From Thalassolituus alkanivorans (lineage in GTDB: Bacteria > Pseudomonadota > Gammaproteobacteria > Pseudomonadales > Oceanobacteraceae): a stretch of 64,000 nucleotides of DNA. The translations under genes were made by a program, and so were the position numbers. A model generated the notes under the pieces. That model was not told the DNA's origin. It worked only from the letters and a program-made list of their open reading frames with translations, and searched no databases. Of the stretch, positions 1 to 9,052 are shown in pieces. The DNA lies in assembly GCF_020447205.1 (NCBI RefSeq), contig NZ_JAJAEL010000039.1:302627-366626 (forward strand), read 5' to 3'. Positions within the stretch are counted from its first letter, which is position 1; each line of letters begins with the position of its first letter.

Positions 1-38
1 GATCCCGGCTGTTATTCTGTATTCGCTGTAACTCTCTG

Positions 39-67
39 CTGTCATCATCCGGTCATCCGCTGGTCAT
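39..67 (+). promoter_or_regulatory. Pho box (PhoB-binding direct repeats), upstream array
   Basis: Three heptamers, CTGTCAT (39-45), CGGTCAT (50-56) and TGGTCAT (61-67), recur at exactly 11-bp spacing. This is the geometry of PhoB half-sites (CTGTCAT-like heptamers separated by 4 bp). The array lies about 105 bp upstream of a PhoD phosphatase gene, so phosphate-starvation control is the natural reading. The repeats are seen directly; PhoB binding is inferred. Confidence 0.75.
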
Positions 68-93
68 CAATCCGCCACTTTTCTGCAACCATA

Positions 94-133
94 TGGTCAG
101 CAAAGCGCAACCGCGCTGTCATCCTCTGCTCAT
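94..133 (+). promoter_or_regulatory. Second Pho-box-like array
   Basis: TGGTCAG (94-100), CTGTCAT (116-122) and TGCTCAT (127-133) lie on an 11-bp register (22 and 11 bp apart), with a poor match at the position between the first two. It continues the upstream Pho array towards the phosphatase start at 172. It could be a second PhoB dimer site close to the promoter. Confidence 0.5.
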
Positions 134-171
134 TAAATAGACCGCGTTCAGTCTTTGCTGCGGAAAGCACC

Positions 172-1908
172 ATGACCCTGACGCGCCGGAATTTTTTGCT
201 TAATTCGTCCCGCTCTGCGGCCTCTCTGGGAATGGCTGCAGCGGCTGGCCCGGCGCTGGCAGGCACGGGTCTGGCGGACTCATTTTTGCCGCAGCAGGAT
301 GATCTGATGGCGGTACCACGCTCCAGTGCTTTCCCGTTTCAGCATGGGGTTGCCAGTGGTGATCCGCTCACCGACCGGGTGATTCTCTGGACCCGCATAA
401 CCCCTCCGGCACTGGCCGAAACCTACAGTATTCCTTACCGCTGGCGCATCGCCCGTGATCCGCAATTGCGCGAGCTGGTTAACGAAGGCTTTGGCTATAC
501 CGATGCCGGCCGTGATTTCACCGTTAAGATTGATGCCGATGGTCTGCAGGCCGGGCAGAGTTATTACTATGTGTTCGAAGCCCTGGGGCAGATGTCGGAT
601 ATCGGCCGCACACGTACTCTGCCGCAGGGCCGGGTGGAGCATCTGCGCATTGCTTTTACCTCCTGCTCGAATTACGCGCGTGGTTATTTCAATGTGTATA
701 AAGAGCTGGCACAGCGCAGCGATCTGGATGTGGTGCTGCATCTGGGTGATTACATTTATGAGTACGCTAATCTCGATGCCAGCCTGAGCAGTGGCCGTAT
801 CAATCAGCCGCCGCGCGAAATCATCACGCTGGAAGATTATCGTCAGCGCCACGCCTGCTATAAAACCGATGCCGATTTACAGCAGGTGCACCGCCAGCAT
901 CCGTTTATGGTGATCTGGGACGATCATGAAGTGGCGAATAACGCCTGGCCCGGCGGTGCGGATAACCATACTGAGGGTGAAGAAGGGCGCTGGCAGGATC
1001 GCCTGCGCGGCGCGGTACAGGCGTATATGGAATGGATGCCGATCCGTGAGATGCGGGCCGGCCAGCAGGGCATTTACCGTAACTTCCGTTTTGGCGACCT
1101 GCTCGACCTGAGCCTGCTCGATACCCGTCTGGCCGGGCGTGATGCCCAGGCCGCCGACAATGCCGACCGCAACCGTGAAGAGCGCACGCTGCTCGGTTAT
1201 GAACAGGAAAGCTGGCTGGCAGAAACATTGACCAGTGCACAGCAGGAAAACATCCGCTGGAAACTGCTGGGGCAGCAGGTGATGGTCGGCCAGCTCGGCA
1301 CCAACGACACGCCGTTTAATTATGATCAGTGGGATGGGTATCCGGCGGCACGTCAGCGTCTGTTTGATACGGTACGCAACGCCGGAGTGGATAACTGGGT
1401 GGTGCTGACGGGTGATATTCACTCCAGCTGGGCAATGGAACTGCACGACGATCCGTTTGCCGCTGAGCCGGGTAAGGCGTTAGGCATCGAGCTGGTGACT
1501 CCGGCGGTAACCTCGCCCGGTATTGATAACTACACCCAGGCGCAACTGGCCAGCCGCTCGCTGCAGGCCTTGCTGCCACATCTTAACTTTGTCGATTTTT
1601 ATTACCGCGGCTATGTGCTGCTGGATATCACCCATGAGCGCCTGCAGGCGGAGTGGTGGGTGGTGGATAATATCGATTCCCATCGCTATGTCAGTGAGTG
1701 CTTACGGGCGCTGGTGGTGCCGTCCGGTGAGTCTGTTCTTCGCCCGGCGCCTGCGATTTCAGCCAGTAAGCTGGCCGCCGCACCGGCGCCGGATTTTGCT
1801 CCGGGCTTTGCCTGGTTGCGTCACTGGCGCCGTGATCCGGCGGGCAATCTGCTGGACGGTATGCTGGCTTCCCAAAGTGGTGTTGGCAGTGCGTTACCCG
1901 GCGGCTGA
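172..1908 (+). CDS. phoD: PhoD-family alkaline phosphatase/phosphodiesterase, Tat-exported
   Basis: Predicted 578-aa exported phosphatase that releases phosphate from organic phosphoesters. The N-terminus carries a twin-arginine signal (TRRNFLL at residues 4-10, then an Ala-rich h-region to about residue 30). A PhoD N-terminal domain follows (HGVASGDP and ILWTR near 58-75). The metallophosphoesterase core shows FTSCSN (about 162), LHLGDYIYEY (about 190), WDDHEV (about 249) and LTGDIHSSW (about 412), which supply the metal ligands of the Fe/Ca-dependent PhoD family. The start is supported by GGAAAG 6 bp upstream of the ATG. Pho boxes at 39-133 indicate PhoB control. Length fits the family. Family assignment is firm; the exact substrate is not known. 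Confidence 0.93.
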   Translation: MTLTRRNFLLNSSRSAASLGMAAAAGPALAGTGLADSFLPQQDDLMAVPRSSAFPFQHGVASGDPLTDRVILWTRITPPALAETYSIPYRWRIARDPQLRELVNEGFGYTDAGRDFTVKIDADGLQAGQSYYYVFEALGQMSDIGRTRTLPQGRVEHLRIAFTSCSNYARGYFNVYKELAQRSDLDVVLHLGDYIYEYANLDASLSSGRINQPPREIITLEDYRQRHACYKTDADLQQVHRQHPFMVIWDDHEVANNAWPGGADNHTEGEEGRWQDRLRGAVQAYMEWMPIREMRAGQQGIYRNFRFGDLLDLSLLDTRLAGRDAQAADNADRNREERTLLGYEQESWLAETLTSAQQENIRWKLLGQQVMVGQLGTNDTPFNYDQWDGYPAARQRLFDTVRNAGVDNWVVLTGDIHSSWAMELHDDPFAAEPGKALGIELVTPAVTSPGIDNYTQAQLASRSLQALLPHLNFVDFYYRGYVLLDITHERLQAEWWVVDNIDSHRYVSECLRALVVPSGESVLRPAPAISASKLAAAPAPDFAPGFAWLRHWRRDPAGNLLDGMLASQSGVGSALPGG

Positions 1909-1935
1909 ATATCGCCGGTTGACTGGCGTCAGAAG

Positions 1936-1980
1936 TCAGGCACCGATGGTGTAAATAATAACGTCCTTATTAGTGCCTGA
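1936..1980 (+). other. Stem-loop downstream of phoD
   Basis: TCAGGCAC (1936-1943) pairs with GTGCCTGA (1973-1980), and the loop contains a second small stem (TAATAA/TTATTA). It begins 27 bp after the phoD stop. There is no T-tract after it, so it is not a canonical intrinsic terminator. It may stabilise the 3' end of the mRNA. The rest of the gap up to 2206 shows nothing recognisable. Confidence 0.35.
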
Positions 1981-2206
1981 GCCGTCCCGAACGGTGATTA
2001 CCCTCGTCGTAATTCGTCTTATCGTTTCCTGCAATCGAGGTTTTGCACAGTGTGCGGCCCGTATTGCCATAGGTTGCATCTGAACTCCATGACCATGCTG
2101 CAAACGGCCCGTTTACGGCAGGCAGGGAGAGGAGTCAGTCGCCAGCCGTCGCGGAACTTTATTCGGTCGCAGTGTGACTGCGGCCGGTTCGCATGGACAC
2201 ATAATA

Positions 2207-5200
2207 ATGAAAAACTCAGCACATACGCAGCGCTGGCTGCTGACCTCCATGGTCGGTGGCGCAGCATTATTTGGCAGCACGCTGTTTTGCGCACAGCAGG
2301 CTGCTGCTTTCTCGCAACCACCCCCTGCACCTGCTCCGGTAGAGCAGCGGCAGAATGCCGAAATGGCGGTACATGAACTGGCCCAGGGTTGTTATGCCAT
2401 TCAGTCGCCGACCAACGGCAAATATATGAACCGCTATACCAAAGGCGGTGCTATTGATAATGGTCTTGGCTGGCAGCTAAAGGCGACCGATCTGGATTCG
2501 GCAGCCAGCTTCTACTTTAAGCCGACATCGTTTTTCCACTATATGCTGACGGATAAAGACGGCCGCTATCTGGCAACCCATTTGCCGAATGAAATTTCGG
2601 CCGGGCGTTATGCCGGTGAGTTTGCCGAATTCAAGATCACCGCTCACAGCCAGGATAACGGTGCCTACCGCTTCAGCTTTTATGGCCCTAAGCTGGCCAA
2701 AATTCTGCGCCATAACTACGGTGGCACCGGTTATTACGCCGATGGTGGCCTGTACGTGATTGATATCCTCAACCCGACCAATGCCGGTTCGGAAACCGAG
2801 TTCAATCTGGTGCCGAAGAGCGACTGTAAGCCGTTCCCGGAAGCCGAGCTGAACACGGTGGGTGAGGTACCGAAAAGCGATGTGAACACACCGGTTCGTG
2901 GTGCCATCGACCCGCACACTCATATCACCTCCTATGAGTTTATGGGCGGTAAGTTCCTGCATGGCGAGCCTTTCCACCGCTGGGGTGTTGAAACCGCGCT
3001 GCGCGACAGCTCGGATATTCATGGCCCCTGGGGCTCGCTCGATATCATCGGTAACCTGATGGGTTATGACGATGTAAACCACCGCTACGATACCCGCGGC
3101 TGGCCGGACTTCCCGTTCTGGCCGAACCGTAAGCAGGTGTCGCATATGCAGTACTACTACAAGTGGATCGAACGTGCGCACAAAGGTGGTATGCAGATGA
3201 TGGTCAGCCATCTGGTGGAAAACGAGGTTCTGTGTAATGTGCAGAAAACCGTCAACCCGGCCAGCTGGATCAACCCGAATAACTGCAACACCATGGCCAG
3301 TATTCATCTGCAGATCCGTCGCCTGCAGCAGATGCAGGATTATATCGACGCGCAGCAGGGCGGGCCGGGCAAAGGCTTCTTCCGTCTGGTGAAAACACCG
3401 CAGGAAGCCCGCAAGGTTATTGCCGATGGCAAGCTGGCGGTGCTGATGGGCATCGAAGCGTCAGAGTTGTTTAACTGTGGTCTGAAAGACGGTTGCAGCA
3501 AAGAAAGCATCGAACGTCAGCTGCAGGAAGTGTACGACGCCGGCGTGCGTGCGCTGTTCCCGGTTCACCGCTTTGACAACCAGCTCGGTGGTACACGTAT
3601 GGAAGATGGCTTTATTAACGTCGGCCAGTGGCTGTCGAGTGGCCGTTTCTTTGAAACCGAAGTCTGTGATGCCGGAACCGATGGCTCCCGTATGACCAGT
3701 GGCTTCCCGCTGCTGGGCACCGTGCCGGTGATCAAGGATATTCTTGCCGGTATTGGCCTGAATCCGCAATACGATGAAAGCCGCCGTCACTGCAACCAGC
3801 ATGGTCTGAGCGACAATGGCGCCTACCTGATTCAGCGTATGATCGATAAAGGCATGATCATCGAAATTGATCACACCTCGGTGAAGAGCGCACGCGCCAT
3901 TATGGATATCGTCGAGTCGCGTAACTATTCCGGTGTAATTTCCGGTCACAGCCATATGCACCGCAAACCGGATGGTTCAGCGCACGAAGTGCACCAGCGT
4001 ATTGCCCGCGCCGGCGGTATGATGTCGCCGTATAACAGCAGCGCCAACAGCCTGAACTGGAGCATCGGTGAGTTTATTGACCTGATTGAGCCAACCGGTT
4101 ATCTGGTCGGTGTGCCGTTTGCTACCGATATGGGTGGTATTGGCTCGCAGGCTTATCCGCGCGATAACACCGACACCGATCCGCTGATTTATCCGTTTGA
4201 AACCGAAGCCGGTGTGGTGATCGATAAACAGAAAACCGGTAACCGCATCTTTGACCTGAATAACGAAGGCCTGGCTCATTACGGTCTGGTGGCTGACCAT
4301 ATTCAGGATATCCGCACCCATTCCAACTCACGCATTTATGAGTCGGTGATGAACTCGGCGGAAGCCTATCTGCAGATGTGGGAGCGGGCGATTGCCAATG
4401 ATTCGCCGAAGTATTCCAGCTCGGATGAAAACTGGTTCTCCATCGTTAACCGTGCCAGTGGCCGTTGTATGGATATTCCCGGTAACGACAATAATCTGAA
4501 CAACGGCAGCAATGTGCAGCTGTGGGATTGTCAGTTGACCTCTCAGGATCAGAAGTGGCGTTACGATGCCGCCAACCAGATGTTCCGCAACAAGGCGAAT
4601 CCGGAAAAATGTCTGGATAACCGCGGTCAGGCTTATAACAACGGTGGTGTGGTGATCTGGGATTGTGTGGATTCTGACAACCTGCGCTGGACTTACAGCG
4701 GCAATAAACTGGCCAGCAAACACAACAGCAATATCGTGGCGGATGCTTATGGTAACGGTAATGACGCTAACGTTGGCCAGTGGACTTACCACGGTGGTGC
4801 CAACCAGCAGTGGGAGCTGCGCTTAATGTCGGCGGAAAACCGTTATGCACAATACCGCAGCGAATCCACCGGCCAGTGCATCAGCGCAACCGGTGGCAGT
4901 CATACCGGTGCGCTGGTGGCGATGGAGGCCTGTAATACCAGTGCCAACCAGCTGTGGCGTTTTGATACGGCTACCGGTCTGATGATTAACGGTGTCGCCG
5001 GAGCCAAGTGTCTGGAAGTGCCGGATGGTCTGATTTACGACCATACCTTACTGCAGCTGGCCGACTGCGATGCCGGTAATCCGGCTCAGCAGTTTAACTA
5101 TGCCGGCAAACTGCTGCGTTCACGCATCGACAGTAATCAGGTGCTGGACGTTTCCGGTGGCAGTTCGTCGACGCTGATTATGTATGGTGTACATGGCGGT

Positions 5201-5239
5201 GCGAATCAGCGCTGGCATGCGACGGCCAACGGTCAGTAA
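2207..5239 (+). CDS. Secreted amidohydrolase/membrane-dipeptidase-like protein with ricin B-type lectin domains
   Basis: Large exported protein of 1010 aa from the ATG at 2207; a GTG at 2174 would add 11 residues without improving the signal peptide. Residues 1-37 form a signal peptide (hydrophobic run then AAAFS). Residues about 45-210 look like a beta-trefoil-type region (GCYAIQSPTNGKYMNR). A metal-dependent hydrolase domain follows, with DPHTH (about 235-239), IEIDHTS (about 551), SGHSHMH (about 578) and ATDMGG (about 639), in the order of amidohydrolase-superfamily ligands and resembling peptidase M19. The last 280 residues hold repeated QxW-type motifs (DQKWRY, LRWTY, NQQWEL, NQLWRF, NQRWHA), typical of two ricin-type trefoils. 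It probably binds glycans and cleaves an amide or peptide outside the cytoplasm. Substrate unknown. Confidence 0.8.
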   Translation: MKNSAHTQRWLLTSMVGGAALFGSTLFCAQQAAAFSQPPPAPAPVEQRQNAEMAVHELAQGCYAIQSPTNGKYMNRYTKGGAIDNGLGWQLKATDLDSAASFYFKPTSFFHYMLTDKDGRYLATHLPNEISAGRYAGEFAEFKITAHSQDNGAYRFSFYGPKLAKILRHNYGGTGYYADGGLYVIDILNPTNAGSETEFNLVPKSDCKPFPEAELNTVGEVPKSDVNTPVRGAIDPHTHITSYEFMGGKFLHGEPFHRWGVETALRDSSDIHGPWGSLDIIGNLMGYDDVNHRYDTRGWPDFPFWPNRKQVSHMQYYYKWIERAHKGGMQMMVSHLVENEVLCNVQKTVNPASWINPNNCNTMASIHLQIRRLQQMQDYIDAQQGGPGKGFFRLVKTPQEARKVIADGKLAVLMGIEASELFNCGLKDGCSKESIERQLQEVYDAGVRALFPVHRFDNQLGGTRMEDGFINVGQWLSSGRFFETEVCDAGTDGSRMTSGFPLLGTVPVIKDILAGIGLNPQYDESRRHCNQHGLSDNGAYLIQRMIDKGMIIEIDHTSVKSARAIMDIVESRNYSGVISGHSHMHRKPDGSAHEVHQRIARAGGMMSPYNSSANSLNWSIGEFIDLIEPTGYLVGVPFATDMGGIGSQAYPRDNTDTDPLIYPFETEAGVVIDKQKTGNRIFDLNNEGLAHYGLVADHIQDIRTHSNSRIYESVMNSAEAYLQMWERAIANDSPKYSSSDENWFSIVNRASGRCMDIPGNDNNLNNGSNVQLWDCQLTSQDQKWRYDAANQMFRNKANPEKCLDNRGQAYNNGGVVIWDCVDSDNLRWTYSGNKLASKHNSNIVADAYGNGNDANVGQWTYHGGANQQWELRLMSAENRYAQYRSESTGQCISATGGSHTGALVAMEACNTSANQLWRFDTATGLMINGVAGAKCLEVPDGLIYDHTLLQLADCDAGNPAQQFNYAGKLLRSRIDSNQVLDVSGGSSSTLIMYGVHGGANQRWHATANGQ

Positions 5240-5258
5240 TTTAACCGGGTTAGAACAA

Positions 5259-5284
5259 ACGGGAGCTCAGGCTCCCGTTTTTTT
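5259..5284 (+). terminator. Rho-independent terminator after the lectin-hydrolase gene
   Basis: AACGGGAGC and GCTCCCGTT form a 9-bp stem around the loop TCAG, followed by a run of T. It lies 20 bp after the stop at 5239. The rest of the gap to 5522 shows no other clear element. Confidence 0.9.
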
Positions 5285-5522
5285 ATGCTGTTTTTTATGG
5301 CATTGGAGCAAGCTTTCATGCCAATGGCTGAGCGCCAGGCTGTACATTATTAACGGCGCCTGACAAGGCTGTGTTTTCATATTACCGGGCTGGGGTAACT
5401 CGTTTCCTGCACTAAACTGTTCCGTTAATTGTGATTACCGGCAGTGGTCGTTTGCGCTGACAATAACGCTGTCAGAAACAGACGAACGCCACACAAAGCA
5501 AAAGAAATCAGCGGGAAATATT

Positions 5523-5807
5523 ATGAAACAACATCAATACGAAATTCAGATAAAACACCTGAGTGATGCTCAGGGGCAGCCTTCCGTTTATCCGCAAGCT
5601 CTGGTTTTTAACGTGGGAAATCACGACGATATATTCAAAATTATTGACCGGATTAAATCCCGTGGTGATCTGCAGGGCTACGAAGAAGCCTTTGCCGTTG
5701 GCCTGAAACTCTTCAGTGAAGTGATGCTGGAAAATAAAGACCATCCGCTGTTCAGCGAATTTAAACCGCATTTTATGGATTTTATGAAACAGCTGAAAAA
5801 AGGCTAA
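5523..5807 (+). CDS. DUF3861 family protein
   Basis: Small cytoplasmic protein of 94 aa. It matches from memory the DUF3861 family: N-terminal YEIQIKHLSDAQG, then FNVGNHDDIFKIIDRI, and the C-terminal PHFMDFMKQLKKG. No signal peptide or membrane segment. It stands alone, facing the convergent hydrolase gene. The function of the family is not established. The length is right for the family, so it looks intact. Confidence 0.8.
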   Translation: MKQHQYEIQIKHLSDAQGQPSVYPQALVFNVGNHDDIFKIIDRIKSRGDLQGYEEAFAVGLKLFSEVMLENKDHPLFSEFKPHFMDFMKQLKKG

Positions 5808-5826
5808 GGTTCTCAGCCTGCTGTCA

Positions 5827-6621
5827 TCAGCGCTTAATCGCGGCCAGAAATAGCTGAACCTGTGCCAGAAACTGCTCCGGAATTTCCGCAAAAGAAGCAT
5901 GGCCGCAGGGCAGAGTGACCATCTGCGCTGCTGGTATAGAGCGGGCGGCGGCTTTGCCGTCTTTGTTTGCCGGAATTGCCGGATCGTATTGGCCGAACAG
6001 CAGCAGAGTCGGTGCTGTGATTCGTCTGGCAGACTGGCGCAGGTCGCTTTCCGGACGGGCGAAGCTGCGCCACATGGCACGGTTCAGCGTAATACGCTCC
6101 GGCGTTGCCTGCAGGCCGCTGGCACGCTGCAACATGGCCTGAGCGGTAACACTGCGGTGTTTCAGATACAGGCTGGCAAAGCGCGAGGGGGACAGCGACA
6201 GGCGGCTGCCCTGCAAACGGCAGAAAGCGCGGGTCAGGATATTGTGTGGGGTAAAACCACCGGGCGAGACGAGTATCAGCCCGCGAACCCGTTCAGGTTC
6301 CTCACTGGCTAACCGTGCTGCCGCATAGCCGCCGATGGAATTGCCGATAATCAGTACCGGCGGCAGAGCCAGCGCCGTTAAAAAATCGCGCAGTGCGGCA
6401 TAAAAAAATGTCACATCAACGCTGCCTGGCCGGGCTGGTAAATCAGACTGGCCATAGCCGGGCCAGTCGATGGCGAGCACCCGGTAATGTTCAGCCAGTG
6501 CAGGAATAACGGCGGAAAAATCCTCACTGTCACCCGGGTTAGCGTGCAGCAGTAACAGCGGTTCTCCCTGACCATGCTCGGAATAATGAAGGGCTCCACC
6601 GGATAAATGGACGACTGGCAT
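5827..6621 (-). CDS. Alpha/beta-fold hydrolase
   Basis: A 264-aa hydrolase with the alpha/beta fold. The nucleophile elbow GNSIGG places Ser95; the acid is probably Asp213 (FGQYDPAIP) and the base His241 (CGHASF). The oxyanion region is LLLHANPGDSEDF (about 23-35). No signal peptide, so it acts in the cytoplasm on an ester, epoxide or C-C bond that cannot be named from sequence. It is downstream of, and on the same strand as, a LysR regulator (gap 165 bp), which could control it. It converges on the DUF3861 gene with 19 bp between them. Confidence 0.85.
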   Translation of the reverse strand: MPVVHLSGGALHYSEHGQGEPLLLLHANPGDSEDFSAVIPALAEHYRVLAIDWPGYGQSDLPARPGSVDVTFFYAALRDFLTALALPPVLIIGNSIGGYAAARLASEEPERVRGLILVSPGGFTPHNILTRAFCRLQGSRLSLSPSRFASLYLKHRSVTAQAMLQRASGLQATPERITLNRAMWRSFARPESDLRQSARRITAPTLLLFGQYDPAIPANKDGKAAARSIPAAQMVTLPCGHASFAEIPEQFLAQVQLFLAAIKR

Positions 6622-6786
6622 AAAGACTCCCGTTGCGACCTGTTGTTATGTTTATTGTTGCTGTTGGGCACCGTGCGGCGGCCAGACTCTTGTCGCCGGA
6701 AGGTGTCTTCTCTGCGTGCAGCCACTTTGTATGCCCTGTCTTATACGGCTTGTCCAGGGTTAATCAGGGCAGGATAGAGAGCGGCA

Positions 6787-7647
6787 TCAGATCAGTGGAT
6801 ATTCCTGCTGGTGTTGCAGAAAAAAGTCGATAAATACGCGCACCCGGTTGGGCATGTGTTTACGTGCGGGATAAACAAGAAAGAGTGGCAGCAGTGGCAA
6901 TCCGGCCGGGTCGGGCAGAGCCTGCAAGGTTCCGGCGGCCACTTCCGCTGCGCAAAAGCCAACCGGCAGTATGGCCAGATTCTGACCCTGCTGGCAGAGC
7001 TGTTTGGCCAGCGTCAGGTTGTGGGTCAGCAGCTGGCTTTCGCGCCAGTTAAGGTCAGTGGTTAACAGTGGGCGGATATTCAGCGGGTCTGCGATTGGGT
7101 AATGCGGCCAGTTAACAGGAGTTTCGTTCCGGGCGGGGTGGCTGGCCGCGCAGAAAAAGCCCAGCTGTACATCGCCCAGTTTACGCGCAATCAGGCTCAG
7201 TGAGCCCGGCGCCCGTCCGCGAATAGCAACGTCTGCCTGGCTGTTAATAAAGTCGACGGTTTCATCGGTACTGTGCACCTCAACACTGAGTTTGGGATAG
7301 CGGGCACTGAACGCCTGCAGCAGAGCGGCAAGCGGGGCCATGGGCAGATCAAGGGGAACACTGATTCTGATGCGGCCGGTCAGATCCTGCGGGCGAATCA
7401 GACTGTCTTCCAGATCCAGCAGTTGATCCAGAACTTCTTTGCAGCGACTGAAGTACAGGCGGCCTTCATCGGTCAGGCCGACGGAGCGGGTGGTGCGGTT
7501 CAGCAGCCGTACGCCGAGGTGCTTTTCCAGTGCCTGAACCCGGGCGCTGACCGCGGACGTCGATACCGCCAGACGCCGGCTGGCTTCGGCAAAACTACCG
7601 CTGCTGGCGACCTCAATAAAGGTCTGAATGTGCTCTAAGTTTTTCAC
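6787..7647 (-). CDS. LysR-family transcriptional regulator
   Basis: A 286-aa regulator. The N-terminal winged helix-turn-helix is clear (FIEVASSGSFAEASRRLAVS then VSARVQALEKHLGVRLLNR, residues about 10-52), followed by the usual effector-binding domain (IRISVPLDLP and VDFINSQADVAIRG). This is the CrgA/YafC-like LysR subgroup. It is divergent from the metallo-hydrolase gene at 7749 (101-bp gap), and that gene or the hydrolase downstream is the likely target. The effector is unknown. Confidence 0.9.
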   Translation of the reverse strand: MKNLEHIQTFIEVASSGSFAEASRRLAVSTSAVSARVQALEKHLGVRLLNRTTRSVGLTDEGRLYFSRCKEVLDQLLDLEDSLIRPQDLTGRIRISVPLDLPMAPLAALLQAFSARYPKLSVEVHSTDETVDFINSQADVAIRGRAPGSLSLIARKLGDVQLGFFCAASHPARNETPVNWPHYPIADPLNIRPLLTTDLNWRESQLLTHNLTLAKQLCQQGQNLAILPVGFCAAEVAAGTLQALPDPAGLPLLPLFLVYPARKHMPNRVRVFIDFFLQHQQEYPLI

Positions 7648-7748
7648 TATCCCAAAATCCCGGACAGACTATCCATTATGAGCCTGATTATGTGGATAAA
7701 ACGCGATGATATTCTCCGCCGGACTCATAAACAACCGGGGAAATCGTT

Positions 7749-8678
7749 ATGCATCATTACCTTAGTGCGTTGTGTCTGAGCCTCTTTCTGGGCTCGGATG
7801 ATCTGCTGGCCGCAGAGCCCGCGACCACGGAAGCGGGTGCGGTCAGCCTTCCTCCTCAGCTCAGTATTACCTGGCTGGGCGGCCCGACCATGCTGCTGGA
7901 ATTTAACGGCTTTCGTCTGCTGACTGACCCCATGCTGGGCAGTGGTCAGCATGCCTTTATTATGGGCGATCCGAACGAGCCCTTTGACCTGAAGCGCGGG
8001 CCGAACATTAAAGAACATGCCCGTTTAACGGCGCTGCCTGAGACCGATCTCAGCCAGCTGGATCTGCTGTTGCTCAGCCATGCTCACGAAGATCATTTTG
8101 ATCAGCAGGCACAAAGCCAGCTGGATAAAGGTCTGCCGCTGCTTGTTCCGGAACATGATCTTGGCGCACTGCAGGCGAAAGGCTTTACGGCCGCGCAGAG
8201 TCTGGCCTGGCAGCAGAGCCTGGAATATCAGGCCGGTGCCGGCCATATACGCATTACTGCGGTTGCGGCACACCATTCGGCAGATCCCGTTATTGATACC
8301 TTATTGGGTGCAGGCAATGGTTACTGGCTGGAATTTTCTCAGGGAAGCTGGAGCAAGCGTTTGTACTGGACGGGTGACACTATGCCGGTTGGTGCTGTGC
8401 TGACTCAGGTGCAGACGCTGGCTGATAGCCGTGGGATGCTGGATATTCTTGTTCCGCATCTTGGCCGGGTAGGGACTCCCGGCCCGCTGGGACAGATCAG
8501 CATGGGGGCTTCTGATGTGGTGGATATGGCGCGGGCGCTGCAGCCTGAGCACCTGTTACCCATTCATCATTCCAATTATGCGCTGTATCTGGAGCCAATC
8601 AGTGTGTTGGCGGAGGCCAGTGCTGGTGAAGACTACCAGCTGGATTTACCGCAGGAAGGGGTTACGTTGCACTACTGA
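7749..8678 (+). CDS. Exported MBL-fold metallo-hydrolase
   Basis: A 309-aa protein with a signal peptide (MHHYLSALCLSLFLG then a cleavage-like AAEP) and a metallo-beta-lactamase fold. The metal motif LSHAHEDHFD (about 109-118) has the HxHxDH pattern. Further ligands are likely in VAAHHS (about 177), TGDTMP (about 208) and PIHHSNY (about 272). The sequence resembles the UlaG/YtnP-like and NAPE-PLD-like branch (ITWLGGPTMLLEFNGFRLLTDPM). Divergently transcribed from a LysR gene that may regulate it. It probably acts in the periplasm on an ester or lactone; substrate unknown. Confidence 0.85.
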   Translation: MHHYLSALCLSLFLGSDDLLAAEPATTEAGAVSLPPQLSITWLGGPTMLLEFNGFRLLTDPMLGSGQHAFIMGDPNEPFDLKRGPNIKEHARLTALPETDLSQLDLLLLSHAHEDHFDQQAQSQLDKGLPLLVPEHDLGALQAKGFTAAQSLAWQQSLEYQAGAGHIRITAVAAHHSADPVIDTLLGAGNGYWLEFSQGSWSKRLYWTGDTMPVGAVLTQVQTLADSRGMLDILVPHLGRVGTPGPLGQISMGASDVVDMARALQPEHLLPIHHSNYALYLEPISVLAEASAGEDYQLDLPQEGVTLHY

Positions 8679-8690
8679 GCGGCGAAGCAC

Positions 8691-9008
8691 TCAGCGGCTG
8701 TAGGTCGGCTGGTCGTACAGGCTGTAATCAATGCCTTCGGCTATCCGGCCGGCTTCCTGCTGCAGACGACGCTCGCGGATACTCATAGAAAATACCTGCT
8801 GGTGCATCTCTTCCATTAACTGCTTCAACTCGCTGTTGCTGCTTAATCCGAGAAAAACACCGGCCTGCATAAAACCCTGCAAACGGAAGCGCTCAGCATC
8901 GGTGGCTTTAATGCGCTGTTTGCTGTTGTTAAACATCGTCAGCAGCCGTTGTTTGGCTTCCTCTATAAATTGCTGGCGCAGGGTTGTGGCTGTGGTGGTG
9001 TTATTCAT
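8691..9008 (-). CDS. Hypothetical protein, small helical
   Basis: I do not recognise this 105-aa protein. The start at 9008 (MNNTTTATTLRQQF) is chosen because AAGGATC lies 4 bp upstream; the longer reading frame to 9155 would overlap the regulator gene. It is rich in Glu, Gln, Arg and Leu and predicted largely helical (FIEEAKQRLLTMFNN; LKQLMEEMHQQVFSMSIRERRLQQE), soluble, without signal peptide. It follows the GlxA-type regulator by 44 bp on the same strand, so the two may be co-transcribed. Confidence 0.65.
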   Translation of the reverse strand: MNNTTTATTLRQQFIEEAKQRLLTMFNNSKQRIKATDAERFRLQGFMQAGVFLGLSSNSELKQLMEEMHQQVFSMSIRERRLQQEAGRIAEGIDYSLYDQPTYSR

Positions 9009-9052
9009 GGTGATCCTTCGCGTGTTGATTGTTTCTATTCTGACCGGTGTTA

